Source: Hybos culiciformis (taxonomy: Eukaryota > Arthropoda > Insecta > Diptera > Hybotidae). Taken from it: 64,000 nucleotides of DNA. Under the pieces are notes generated by a model. That model saw nothing but the letters and a program-made list of their open reading frames with translations, ran no database searches and had not been told where the DNA came from. This document shows positions 30,295-42,306 of this stretch, piece after piece. A program made the translations under genes and the position numbers. The stretch spans positions 84,463,936 to 84,527,935 of the forward strand of contig OZ023274.1 of the NCBI GenBank assembly GCA_964007475.1. The letters run 5' to 3'. The number at the start of each line of letters is the position of its first letter. Position 1 is the first letter of the stretch.

Positions 30295-33059
30295 ATATTT
30301 TTAGCCTATTTATAACTAATTTTACAGTTGTAAATAGGTTTCCGGAATATTTCTTCAAAAAATACTTTACAGTAGTAGCTGTTATGAAGCCATTATTATT
30401 ATTAATTTTTATAACACTGTGCGATTAGGCGCCAATTTGTAATCTAAATAACTATTTAAAGTTTTTTTTTATAATTACATAACATTTGTAAATTTTATTA
30501 TCAATTATCTTGTTATTTTATGGTTTGTTGTTATTTTTGAAATGACAGCTTTATTGTTTCCGAATCATTTGCTGCTTTTTTTCTAATCTGTATATTTCAA
30601 AATAACTTTTTATTTTTTAAATTTTTATAACACATACACACATCTGATCTTATTTAGAAATTTATGAGTTTCCTTCAATATTATAAAGTAGATCATCTGA
30701 ATAAGTTGCAGAAAATAGTATATGTGCATGTGCATAGTTGTAGTTATGTTCATTTGAAATGTGTTTTTTTTTTAAATTCATTCTATATAAAAATTTAATT
30801 TAATAAACCTTGATTCTTAAGACAATATAAGTTTATTGAATTAAACCACATAACTTAACAGACATGAGTTGCATATGATGAGTAATTTTTTTTTTTATTA
30901 TTTGGTCGCAGACTAAACTTTAATGGAAATTTAATTGAGTTTAATTCTTATAGTATACAGTAATAGTTAAATTCATAAATTCTATAATTGATGTTATCAT
31001 TGAATTTTTATTTTGTGGTACCAAAGATGTTTTTAGAAATTTTCCCAAGATGTAACCTTAATGTTAAAGTTTTATATTGAATTTCTATCATTCATCAGTC
31101 CTTATGTAATCTTGAACTGATTTAAGATTAGAACTTCGACAAACAAACAACTAACAAAAAATTTTTTAAAATAATCTATATATATACATATTATATACAT
31201 AAGAATAAATAGTTGCTAAAAATTTAAAAAAAATTTCTTAAATTTTTACTGAAAATCAGAAAACAAAAATTAAAAACTCATAAATTGCTTAAAATAGTAA
31301 TTTTTTTGAAGAGTTACCCACAGAACTATGTAGGCAGATGAACAATAATGTTGTGATTGGTTTTTATTACAAATTAAAGAGTTATTAAGATATTATTTCT
31401 TTTATTATATTTTAAATGAAATTATATTATATTTATATTTAGATTTTATCTTAATTTCTTTTGTAAAATTATTAATATTGCTTTAATAGTATATACTTTA
31501 AAAGAACATTTAAAAATCGCTTTAAGAGAATTTATATTAATAAAATGCGTCATATTTGAACCGGATTTAATATATATAAAAAAAACAGAATTTTTAATAT
31601 CATCATTTGTTGTAATATAAATATATTAAATAACTTCGAATATTTCAATGAGAAAATTTATAGCTTATGATGATAAAATTGAAAGAATTTGATTGCTAAT
31701 AAATTTTTTTTTTTACGAAAAAATTGTTGCACAAAGAAAATTATAAAAAGAATTTGAATTTTATGTTTGGAATTTCCCACATAAATTGGTGATAATCTGA
31801 TAATATTTGGGCCTGAGATATTCGTATCAGTTGCTGTTTATAGCATGCATTATTATGTTATTTTTATGTATGTATAGTATACCTAACTCAAAAACAAAAT
31901 GGTTTGTGGTGAGCTGGTGTTGCACAGTACGTTATCAGCTTACTTCTATTTTTATTTTATTTTGAATTTAATTTAATTTAGTGTTGATAAAACAGCTTAT
32001 TTCAATTATTGTTAATTCGCAATTTCATTGTCACAGGAATTTGAAGTAATTAATCCAATAACATTTGTCTATAAACATTTATCATTGTCTCGTAAAGAAC
32101 TTTCTACTTTTAAACGAAACATCGTTTGTTGTTAATATTTAAAGAATAATATACATTATACCATAAAGAAAATATAAGGATAGCATAATGACTCAAGAAG
32201 TCATTGTAATAACTTATAAGTTTTATTTAATTTTATAACATAGGTACGTAATTTAAAATTAAGTCGTTAATAGTTTAAACACCCACAGTCTAGTATAACT
32301 AATACAGTAATCAAATCATATCATAAATATACGAACCGTACAACTTTTTGCTGTTTTCTTTTATTAATCTTATTTAATCCATTTTTATATGAGGCGTTCA
32401 ATATAATAAAATTTAATTATGTGTCAATATTGATTGAACATTAAATATAGATATATGCAATTAAATGATAGCACGAATAAAATGTTGGTTATTTTTTATT
32501 TTATTACAATTTTTCTTATTTTCTCAACACTAAAACATTATCAAATTTTGATGGTAAATTGTGAATCTGGGATATTGTAATTCTTTAAATTTTACTCTTG
32601 AACATTATTAATTGTTATCTGAAGAGATTCTAAATAATTATTAAAAATTTAAAGAAATAATATAGAATTTTGTACAAAATTGTTTTAAGTGCGTCAAAGC
32701 CTATTAGCTTATTTAGATTTATTATACATATTACGTATACATTGAATTTTTAATTATTAATTAATTTTCACTTATTAATAAAACATTATTTCTAAATTCT
32801 ATATTAAAAAAAATAAAAATATATAATTAAACTCAATTTGTCTAGAAAGGGTATATGTAAGCTTCAATTTATTAAAATATACAGCCGACTATATTATTTA
32901 ATTGCTTACAATTAATGACTCGCTCATCGCGCCGTTATTCGAGCCGTTCTTCGCGCCGCGCCAACCACAGAAAATATGGCTCTCGTTATTTTTAAATGCT
33001 ATTTGAACATAACGGTAAATAAATCATGGAAATCTAAATTTTCGAAGTCAAAAATTAAT

Positions 33060-34247
33060 TGTTTCGCGAAATCAAACTGGATTTAAGGCATATATTATTG
33101 CAATGCCAAATTTTGTTGAAATTTTCAAATTTTATGTAGAAGAAAAAAAGGAGTTAAAGTACATCCTTACACATAATTTTTCGTAGGACTATCTAGAGAC
33201 AGAATTATTTTTCAAAAATTAGGAAGCGGGGAGGAAGCAACGATAATCCAACTGCAAGTCAATTTGAAAATGCGTTCAAAAAATTGCTTGTTAGAATGTA
33301 AATAAAAATAGTAAATAAAAATATAACTGATGAGTATTTCTTGGAACCAGGAGTGAAAAATATCTATATTGATAACTCATATTTTGATGCTATCAAATAC
33401 ATGACTGGTTGGAGTGAAAATAAATTGATACAAAATTTAAAATGTGATACATGTAAGAACCTTATTGAACTTGAAGAAAAATATGAGTCATTATTTATTG
33501 CCAATAAAACCAAATTTCATCTGAGAAATCCAAGGAAAGATTTTGTTAAATTAGCTAAGCAAAAAGAACAAATTTTAGCTACCTTAAACCTTGTTCACAC
33601 TTAAATATTTTTCCGGATATTTCGAGTTTTCCGGAAACTTTGTGGATATTATCATACAAAAACTTTTTCCTGATATTTTAATTTCCAGTTATTTTTCCAC
33701 TTAGCCACTTCCTTTTAGCTACTTTTTGATATATTTGGTACGGTTGGCACCGTTTATTTTGTGTCAAAATATCAAAAAAAGTGAAATTTAATTCTAAAAT
33801 TATTTATGAACTTCAGATTTTTGAAAATTCATAACAAAAAAAATAAACTTATTTATATTTTTTCTAGAACCGTCAAATTTTTTCCACTTCTAAAGTGCGA
33901 ACGGTAGTTTCAGAAAGTGGAAATTTCCATTTATTTATCCGGATAAATGTTGAAGTGCGAACAAGGTATTACGCTCAAAAAATGAGTTATTTCAAAAAAA
34001 TACTTTTTTTTAAATTTCAAATTTTATTTTAAATAATTTAGATTTTGACAGAATTTTATTAACTTTTAAAAATCTTCCACGAATTTTAAATGATTCCGAA
34101 AATTATAAATTATTAGTTATCAAAGCCTTTATTAAAATTTATACGAATTTAAAATTATTTAATGAAGCTAAAATAAAAAATATTGAACTTCATAAAAATG
34201 ATTCAAGACATCGTTATTTGAAGATGTCTCATTTCAAAAACGAATAA
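33060..34247 (+). pseudogene. Decayed P-element/THAP9-like transposase (C-terminal half)
   Basis: Pieces of a THAP9/P-element-type transposase appear in order but in changing frames: KELKYILTHNFS followed by an in-frame TAG and DYLET (~33150-33215), then FSKIRKRGGSNDNPTASQFE in another frame (~33212-33275), then a 33341-33583 stretch with a spaced C-D-T-C, and after the inserted MITE a C-terminal tail, 34041-34247, ending in TAA. The 'LT..L.QD.LEN.F..IR.RGG.NDNPT' order is a hallmark of the GTP-binding/RNaseH part of this family (established knowledge). Stops and at least one frameshift show that it is dead. The N-terminal THAP domain is not visible. The GC-rich patch at 32920-32985 may belong to the element's left part. 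Confidence 0.82.
33587..33968. mobile_element. MITE inserted in the P-like transposase relic (PIF/Harbinger-like)
   Basis: The ends are inverted repeats: ACCTTGTTCACACTT on the left and the complement of ACCTTGTTCGCACTTC on the right, continuing imperfectly to about 30 bp through a TCCGGAT motif. TTA at 33584-33586 and 33969-33971 fits a 3-bp TTA target duplication as in PIF/Harbinger elements. It has no coding capacity in 382 bp. The transposase relic resumes on the far side, so this insertion is younger than the transposon. Confidence 0.8.
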
Positions 34248-34751
34248 TGTTAGATTTTTGTTCGTTATGTGTGTTTTATTTTCAAAGTTTTTTAATTTCT
34301 TACAAAAAAAAAATTTTAATTATTCTTCGCTAAGATTTTATGAGTCACAGTTTTATCGGCTAACTAGTCTTACTTGTATGAATAAAATTCAATAAAATAT
34401 TGCGACGTACTTCCACCCTTTCTATCCAAATTTTTTTTTTTTATTATTATTATTTTTTTTTTCATAGCTAATTAGAAAGTGTTTTTCCATAGTTCTAGTC
34501 CTAAGATTTTCACTTATTAATAAAACATTATTTCTAAATTCTATATTAAAAAAAATAAAAATATGTAATTAAAACTCAATTTGTTATCAGAATTGGTGCA
34601 AGCGGCATTAATATTGTGTGAATTAAAAAAAAAAAACTGAAATAACTTATAATTTAGCTGCAGGTAAAGGATAGTAATGTATGTAATCCTTATTTAAAAA
34701 GGAATATATAATTTTGTTTTTTTATTTAGGATTAAATTGTTGATTTTGTTT

Positions 34752-35611
34752 ATGGTGATTTTGAATAAAAATGTTGTTCAATCGAAAAATTGTCGACATT
34801 TTGATAATATCTTGTCTAAATCTTTTTTTGGCACTTGGTACGGACTTTATGAGCAATCAAATGAATTAAGCATTGGACACGGGGATGACTGACAAATTCA
34901 TAATTTTCAAGCTGTTGAAAGCGAAAAATTAGTTCATACTACTCTTTCATATCCAAGGTATAGTTTATTAAGATTTTGAAAGTTTTGTTTCAGATTTTTT
35001 TTTTATAATTTTATTTACTTCGATTTTGAATTCAGCACATTTATAATTTTTTTGAATTTTAGAATCATAAGAAAGAAAAATTGGAATTATAGATTTTTTT
35101 TTTAAATATTTTTATTATTATTTTTTCATTGTCCAGTTCACTTAAGAAAACAAAAGGTTTAGTGGATTTTATGAATTTTAAAATCGGACAACCAGCTATT
35201 TTAAATATAACAGAATCTTCCAATCCAAGAGGCATTAGTTAGTTAATTTTTATGAAATTCTATTGTAGCAAGAAAGACTTTAATAATTCTAAATCTTATT
35301 TGATGAATAACCAGAACAAGCAACATTTTTTGTCATAAACCAGGATTATCTTATTGGATACACTTGTGCCGACGACAAAGGTAATTAAATTGTAATTTCT
35401 ATTTCAAAATAAACATAAACTTAATTTAATTGAAAATCTTGCAAACCAATTAATTTTTCTAGACTTTTATTTAGCGTTGTCCAAAAATTCAATGGCAAAT
35501 TTTAATGTTGAAACCAGAGTTCTTAAATCATTGGCGGAGAGCGGATTTAATATTGATGACAGAATATACATCAAACAAAGAAAATGCTATAAGAGGAATT
35601 TCTTGTACTAA
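34752..35611 (+). pseudogene. Lip-1: lipocalin-like gene with a nonsense codon at a conserved cysteine
   Basis: Exons 34752-34957, 35137-35237, 35315-35380 and 35463-35611 join in phases 2, 1, 1 as in the other array genes (522 nt). The peptide shows the lipocalin G-x-W motif (SFFGTWYGLYE), a CADDKG exon end like the family's C(D/E)...E, and a C-terminal Cys. An in-frame TGA at 34890-34892 sits exactly where the other copies have the Cys of their D-C pair. The phase-0 intron that precedes the GxW exon in all relatives is missing, so two exons are fused. The five-base first exon found in its relatives cannot be identified; an acceptor at 34730 reads into a hydrophobic leader in frame, so the original start was upstream and the ATG given is only the first in frame. 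Most likely a pseudogene unless the TGA is a sequencing error. Confidence 0.75.
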
Positions 35612-38009
35612 TTTTTTTTGTAACCTTACGTTCCATGCTTGGAAATCTTGATATCAAACGACAATCAGTTTCAAATTTGAAATAATATCCTTATTTTTTC
35701 AATAATATATAAGGAAGCTAACTAATTGTCAATTGAGCAGTTAAAGTAAAATAAAAAATAAAAAAATTTTGTTCTACCATTAATAATAGTGCCGTAAATT
35801 ATAGAGGATTTTAAATATGTTTTATCAATTATGAAAAAAATTTCAACTTTGTAATAATAAATAAATAAATAATTAAAAACTTATGTATAAGCAAATAAGG
35901 TTCAAATTTAAAATAGAACAGACTGACAAAAATTAATATGTACAACAACAAAGTTGAATCTTTTTTTTTAGCAAACTTGATCAGGCTAGTGTAGCTGAAG
36001 ATGTTGATACGACAATTATGATTGAAGCTTGTACAAATTTAAATTACTACGCACGTTTATGAAGACTTGTTTAATGAAATCCATCACTTTTTTGAACAGG
36101 CGAGATTCTCCTTAAAAAAAATTATGTCGAAAAGAGACCTATTTTGAATGAAACAAGAAAACAACTAAATTATCTATGTGACTTCCGTACCCAATCTTCC
36201 AATTTAAGTAGAAAAATGATATTCATTCAAATTAGTGCACTCAAACGAAAGAAATAAAAATCTCTAGAATAAAAAATTTATTATTGATTTGTAAAAGTTT
36301 TCAATTTATGATTAAAACTTTAATTCTTTTCTAAATCAATATTTAAAACTTATTTTCAAATGAATTTAACGATGTCGCAACAGATGATTTTTAAAGTTAT
36401 TGGATTGCATGGTCCTGTAATGATGGTGAAGGATAGTCATGTATTCCAATTTGGAAGTTGAAAAAATATACATATTAAAATTTTATATTTATTTAAAAAG
36501 ATGCAATTGAAGAAGAATTAACTATTTGTAATTTATTATTTTATTTTTATTATTATTCAATTTAAACAGATACGCAAGTATTTACGTTTACATTTTATCT
36601 TAATCTAAACTTAATTACACTGAAGTATTTTTTTTTTTAATACAAGCAGCTTTTAAGTTGGAATTAGTATTAATGAGAATCGATTGGTTGACTATTATTA
36701 TTGTTCAAATTAGTAATTTACTAGAATAGTTATTTAATTGCACTTGATTATTTTCAAATAAATAACAAATAACAATTATGTAAACTAAGTAATTTTATAT
36801 TACATAGGAAGAATAAACATAATGTATAAAATTAAAACTTAGTCAGTCTTTATTCAGATTCCCAAGAATTTATTATTTCTTAATTTGAATATATAATGAG
36901 ATTTAAGCTTCTTAACAAATAGATCAAAGGATTCACATTCTTTAACAGCAGAAAGAGTTAAATAAGTCTGTAGATGACATAAGAAGTGCCTTTAGCTTGA
37001 TCATCGATTTTCATTTTTTCATAAATAAATTATTGCGATTTCTTAGCAAGTGATTATACTATATATACAATTGATGATTACGTGTTATAATAATGTTTGA
37101 TTTCGTCTATTAATTAATTATTTTGTAGATATATTTAGCTTTTTCAATGAATACATATATAATAATGTCAAACTTTCTAGTCAGTACGTACAACTTTTTT
37201 GTTGTCACAAATCTACCAAGCCATACAGGACCTTCGGGCTTCTGTTCAGTAGGATTTTTATGCGATTTTTAGAAGGTTGGTGTGGCTATGAAAAATTATG
37301 TTGGCTCTTTCCGGAAGAAAACTATTTTTGATCTTTTTAGAGTCTAAATCAGAGAAGAGTTTTTATTTGTGATGTGATCAATATGATCACTCCAACTTTT
37401 AGCTATTGATTGTCAATTTTTTTATGAACAAATAAAGTCAGAGTATTTTTTTTATAAATATATTTAGAATATTTTATTGCTTTCTCAAAAAAGAAAAAAG
37501 GAGAAGCAAGAGCAGACAAAGATATATTCTTGAAAGTCTAATAACTTTAGATTTGTATAAAGACGATTTGAAAAAAAAAATCAACCAAGATAATTGTTAA
37601 TAATGTTAAATATTTCAAAATCAGTATTGGAAATAATTCATACAAGACCTTTGAAAAATAATAAAACATATACATATGTATAAAATCACATCTATCAAAT
37701 CATTTCGTTCCAAAACTAGAAATTCTAAAAAATAAAAACCGAAATTTAAAAATAATTGTTAGTTTCGAAATAGACTCTAAAACTGTTCACAAATATTTCT
37801 AATTTTGTTTTCAAAGTATGAAAATCAAAATAGATAAATATCTTACCTACGGACAAGCCTTCTAAAATTAATTAATTACACGGAAGAAGTTTTCGAAATC
37901 ACATTTCTAATGTTAAACTATTCAATATGTGAAAGATAAAACTTGCATTTAGTTTCTTTTAAAAAATATAATTATAATGAATTATTAATGAAATATTTAA
38001 TTAACACAA
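35612..38009. other. Spacer between Lip-1 and Lip-2
   Basis: Mostly A/T-rich. Two stretches look coding-like but are broken: + strand ~35970-36150 (reading EDLFNEIHHFFEQARF after a frame change), and - strand ~36890-37260 (pieces such as PTEQKPEGPVWLGRF). I do not recognise either; they may be relics of a retrogene or transposon. Confidence 0.4.
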
Positions 38010-38017
38010 TATAAATT
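38010..38017 (+). promoter_or_regulatory. Possible TATA box of Lip-2
   Basis: TATAAATT lies about 100 bp before the start codon, with a weak initiator-like TTATCA about 30 bp downstream. Spacing fits the other array genes only roughly. Confidence 0.3.
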
Positions 38018-38114
38018 ATTTTTGCATTTAAATGAAGTTTTATCAAAAAAAAAAAAAAATTAGTGTGTTCAACACCTCGAAACATCGAAGTCAAATAGTC
38101 AATGAAAAATTATA

Positions 38115-39911
38115 ATGTGGTACGACAAATCAATTATTATCGTAATAATATCAAAATTAAAAGTTATTTTTGTCTTTTCAGGTCGCATAAATTTTTTATA
38201 ATATATCCTTTTTCATTATGGGTGTTGTTAATAAATTTTGAAGCAGTTCAATCGAACTCTGCGATAGATAAATGTTTAAAATATGAGGCTATCTCTGAAG
38301 TCAATCCATCATTTGTAAGAAAGTATTAAAATTTGTTAATTACGACTTTTTATGACTGCAGTTTTATTTTATTTTCTATATTTTATTTCGTGCTAATTTG
38401 GAGCTTTTTTTTTTTTTTAGTTTGTGTACACATTACATTTTTTCAACCCAACATTTTTGATTCTGTCAATATAAATTAGTATTTTAATAAATTAATATTA
38501 TTTTCAATATCTTTAGTGTACATGTAATTTTATTTTTATAATAATCGAAATATATTTTTAGAAAGAAGGCCATCAATGGTTTGCGGTTTATCTAGAAGAA
38601 AACTCATATTTACCAGGAAATACCAAGGACTGTAGAATTTTAGTAATGACTTTCTCAGGACCTGGAGAGTTTACCATCACACTTGTTTCTTTCAAAAAGT
38701 AAATTAGTTTACCATTTTACAATTATATAATTTTCTTTCTTTTTTTAAATCATTAAGTTTAAAAAAAATAAATTCAACTTTTCAATTATACCTCCAAAAT
38801 TAGTTCTTTAATCATAATATTTTTTTTGTAGACCACTACAGTCGGTTCATACAATTATGAACACTTGTCAATTCCATGAAAAGGGTAATGCTACATGCAC
38901 CATAACAAGCAGCTCTCTTCCCAAGCATATTTGTGAGTACATATTTTACAAATTTAATTTTTCATAGAAGATGCTAATAATTCGTTATTTTAGCTCAATT
39001 TAAAGTAATTGCATCAGATAATTATGAAAGCTATAGTATAGCGATGCTCTGTGGAGAAGAGCAAGGTAAATAAGCAGTAAAAAGATCACATAAAAATTTC
39101 AAGCTAAAATTAATAGGATTTGATAAGAACTTTTTAGATTTATTTTAGTTCAGGCATTTTTATGAGTTTTTTGTTCTCTAAAACTTAGTTTTGTACAAAC
39201 ATGATGGCACATGAAATCGATTATTAATAATTTAGTGTTATTTTTTAATGGCAATGCTATTACCCGCGATTGCGCCTGCATGTTGATAGAAATTCTTTAT
39301 TTATTCCAACTATAAGTATTAATTAAATAAGTAATACGATATAAGGTTCTCTTCCATATTCATCTCATATCAATCTTTTGTCTCCGTTTAAATGTCGTAA
39401 TCTCCAGACGCTGATTTACTAGCAATAGCATTATACACTAGTATAATGTAAAATTGTAAACATGATATTTAGAATAATGTAAACCTTTCTGGAATTCTGT
39501 TTTATTGCCAATAAATTAATTAGCAGATGGAAATGACATGTAAATTGGACATTAAGGACAGAAATTAAAAAATTATTATAAACATTCTTTTAAGTAAAAA
39601 AAAATATATTCATATATGGAATGGAAGTGATAATTAACTTCCATTTAAAATTTTTGAGAAATTATTTATATATGTACATGTTCGTATATATAGATTAATC
39701 CATGGTAATTGTATCATCTTTCTTTTCATATAAAATTAAAACATTTATCATATTTTCAGCATTTGTAGCGGCTTTCAGTACGATTCCAGTAGCTTCAAAA
39801 TCTACCAAGCAAAAAATTGACGATAAATTGAAAGAATTAGGATTAAAAGATTCAAATATTAAAGAAATTAATCAAGATGAATGTTTTCCTAGATATAAAG
39901 CTACTTTGTGA
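38115..39911 (+). CDS. Lip-2: secreted lipocalin-like protein, 199 aa
   Basis: Six exons: 38115-38119, 38182-38314, 38562-38698, 38832-38932, 38994-39065, 39760-39911 (600 nt, closes in frame; phases 2, 0, 2, 1, 1). The first exon contributes only ATGTG, giving Met-Trp across the 62-nt first intron. Signal peptide: hydrophobic stretch ending near VQS. The lipocalin GxW position reads GHQWFAVYLEENSY at the start of exon 3. Cysteines: KC, KDC, two in exon 4 (NTC, ATC), LC in exon 5 and EC near the end. The C-terminal helix TKQKIDDKLKELGLKD resembles that of Lip-4. AATAAA at 39920-39925 is a good polyadenylation signal. An alternative start at 38102 would read straight through intron 1 and break the signal peptide, so I prefer the spliced start. 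The lipocalin fold is inferred from motif, size, cysteines and intron phases. Confidence 0.85.
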
Positions 39912-40574
39912 AGATTTAAAATAAAATGAAATAAAATGATTTAGCAAAAGACTTCTGTTTTCACTACCATTGTAAATTAATATAAAAAAATATAAAAACA
40001 AACATTTGACTCTTCTTAATTGCGTTATTTTTCAACTTTTTTAAACGTCAAATTGTAATATTGTTCTTCAATGTTCTCTTTAGTTTTCACTTGGTAATCT
40101 GTTTTTTTTTTTGTTAGGATTTGTTATTATAGGCAATCGTCTTTATTATATTAAAATATTTATAGGCTTAAGTTGCTGGAAAAATTCTTGCGTAGAGTTT
40201 CAATGCAAATGTTATGTTCTGTTAATTATAATTTTAATTATAATTGAAACTTCAAGAGCTTTTTTAAATCTCTATCTGTTCTATCTGTCTGTAGAATACT
40301 ATTTAACAGCCCTTTTATTAGTAACTAGTAACTTCTCGCATAACGTCTTTTTGAACGAAGCCAAATTGGAGTTTTTATAGTATGTATACACTTTTGGCAT
40401 CATTATAAGTTCGAGAATTGTTGTTTTTATTTTTTAGTTTTAAAAATGTACATAATTTCATTAAATTTTAATGTTATTATAAATTTTATAATTTTTACTA
40501 ATTATTATGAATTAAATTAAAATTTTATTAAATAAAATATAATAAGAAAAAATATAAGTATATAAGTTTATATA
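39912..40574. other. Spacer between Lip-2 and Lip-3
   Basis: Contains the Lip-2 3' UTR and then A/T-rich DNA. An open frame at 40111-40380 lacks an ATG start and has no family resemblance; I do not call it a gene. Confidence 0.55.
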
Positions 40575-40608
40575 TATAAATAATTTTAACATTACTTAAA
40601 AATCAGTC
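40575..40608 (+). promoter_or_regulatory. Lip-3 core promoter: TATA box and initiator
   Basis: TATAAATA at 40575-40582 and the arthropod initiator TCAGTC at 40603-40608, with 30 bp from the first T of TATA to the initiator A. The predicted 5' UTR is about 22 nt, followed by AATAATTTCG and the ATG at 40627. The same arrangement precedes Lip-5, -6 and -7. Confidence 0.75.
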
Positions 40609-40626
40609 ATAATAATTTCGCTGATA

Positions 40627-42306
40627 ATGTGGTTAGTTTCTAAATTTTTAAAGTCCATACTTACAGATGAGTGTACTCGTACTTTTATTATTGTCGGTTG
40701 CCCTAATGTTAATTTTTTCAAAAAAGTAATATTAACAATTTTTTTTTTTTAATTTTTCAGGGCTTACCAGATTATTACTTTTTTTTCAGTTATTGCATTC
40801 TCGCAATCTTTTGAATGCAAGAAATTTACGGGATACAATGTTGATCCAAAGAAGGTGAATTTATCAAAAATTAAAAAACCGACAATATATTATGTTTTGA
40901 TTAAATGTCCCTCTGTTTCGTCCACCACTAAAATTCTGGTAACTATCATTATCAGCCAATTGATTTATATTCATTGAATGCCGAACCAAGCTTAATATCA
41001 TTTACTTTCACCTCGATTATCAGTTGAGATTATTCCATTTTACCTTTTGGCTGTTCAATTTTTATAAAATTAAAATTATCGATATTTCGATATTTCGATG
41101 AAAATTGTTTTATTTGTTTACGGTATATGGGGTAAATGATATAATTATATTGAAGGAACCTTAAAAATATGTTCAGCCCTGATTGTGACCAAACAAGGTA
41201 TATTCAAATTAAAGTACCTTTAATCTAAATGCTGAAAACGGACCCCATATTTCATTTATGAGGTACTGTTAATTTTTTTTTTTTGATTTTAACAAACTTA
41301 AGTTAATCAGTACAAATGAGTACATACAGTAAATGAATTAAAGAATAAAAGAACAAAATATATAATATTATATTATAACTTTCCCAGAAGGAAATTTGAT
41401 TTGCTTTTTAGTATTTTTAAAATTATAGAACAGAATAAAATATATTAAATTTGTTTAAGATTGTTGGTACTTGGTCTGGGTTTTTGATTACTCTTTCAAG
41501 CGAAGATTGTAAATTGGGAAATTTTCAGCAAAACGGACCAGATGAATTGATCAATTTTAATACTAATTTTCCACCGTAAGTATTTTATTTTTGAGTTTTG
41601 ATTGAAAGTTTAATTGAAAAAATAAGTTTTTGACGCAAACTTGAAGTGATATACTAATAATGATATTTTTATCAATTCAAATTTTTTCAACAATTACAAA
41701 ATTAAAAAAATTATCTCGATATTAAATCAATAGTCAATTTAGACAAAATTAAATTCCTGCTATTTATTATAAAAATAATAAATAAATGTTTAGTGAAAAA
41801 CAACAATCATATACTTTTTTAATTTTTAGAGATATTAGTGATGCTTCGGCTATCGTTTACAGATTAAAAGCCAATGATAACGACAGTTTCTTAAAACAAG
41901 AGCAAAGTTCTAATAATGATCCAGGTATAATTATTATTTTTTACAATTTAAATAATACAGGAAACGAAAATAAGTTCGCAAATTAAAGTACCTTTAATCT
42001 AAATGCATACATTAATCAGAATGTATACATTATAATGGAAATGTAAAAATAATAAGTTTTTTTTTTAGTCAAAGAATATCAAATGATCATTTCGGATGAC
42101 TTCAATAGTTATTACGTTGATTATTATTGCGATAAAGAAAATGAACAAGGTACCTACTACATTTTTTGAAATTAAATTATGCACTATTTTTTATTTTTTT
42201 TAATTTATAATTTTCAGAAATTATTTATTTTGCATCAAGAGAACTTGTAGTATCACCCGAAACTGAACAGCGTGCTGTGGAAGCATATGGGAAACTCCTC
42301 CAATAA
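40627..42306 (+). CDS. Lip-3: secreted lipocalin-like protein with a frameshifted, shortened C-terminus (159 aa)
   Basis: Exons 40627-40631, 40761-40854, 41460-41575, 41830-41924, 42069-42149, 42218-42306 (480 nt). It starts with the five-base exon ATGTG; signal peptide MWAYQIITFFSVIAFSQS, then FECKKF. The lipocalin GxW reads IVGTWSGF; cysteines SEDC and DYYC are conserved. In exon 6 the frame runs as in Lip-5/6/7 up to AYGKL, where about ten bases (TGAAGGTGCT in Lip-6) are missing; the frame shifts and TAA comes at 42304-42306. The original reading would have gone on to a stop at 42357-42359 and included the last conserved Cys (RAC). The protein therefore lacks the Cys that would normally close a disulfide. 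It may be a pseudogene or a variant; everything upstream is intact. Confidence 0.82.
41205..42006. repeat. 28-bp perfect direct repeat in introns 2 and 4 of Lip-3
   Basis: The same 28 bases, containing the palindrome-like ATTAAAGTACCTTTAAT, occur at 41205-41232 and 41979-42006, 774 bp apart, both in introns. I do not see them in the introns of the paralogs. Confidence 0.85.

Larger units (their letters stand above)
22346..32765. other. Gene desert (10.4 kb)
   Basis: Stop-dense A/T-rich DNA in all six frames. The only structure I can support is short tandem repeats: a TTC run near 26187-26203 and another near 27785-27801, a 16-bp triple repeat at 26511-26558, and a 16-bp doublet at 30263-30294. 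No exon, RNA gene or transposon terminus recognised. Confidence 0.6.
32766..34587. repeat. ~78-bp direct repeats flanking the P-like transposase relic
   Basis: A block starting TTTTCACTTATTAATAAAAC and ending CTCAATTTGT occurs at about 32766-32842 and again at about 34509-34584, nearly identical over 78 bp. The 1.67 kb between them contains the transposase relic. This is much longer than a P-element target duplication (8 bp), so the repeats are either a local duplication made after insertion, for example by repair, or were there before it. Confidence 0.8.

Noticed and set aside
40111..40380. 89-aa open frame between Lip-2 and Lip-3
   Set aside because: No ATG at its start, no splice-site context, and its hydrophobic A/T-driven composition looks like chance.
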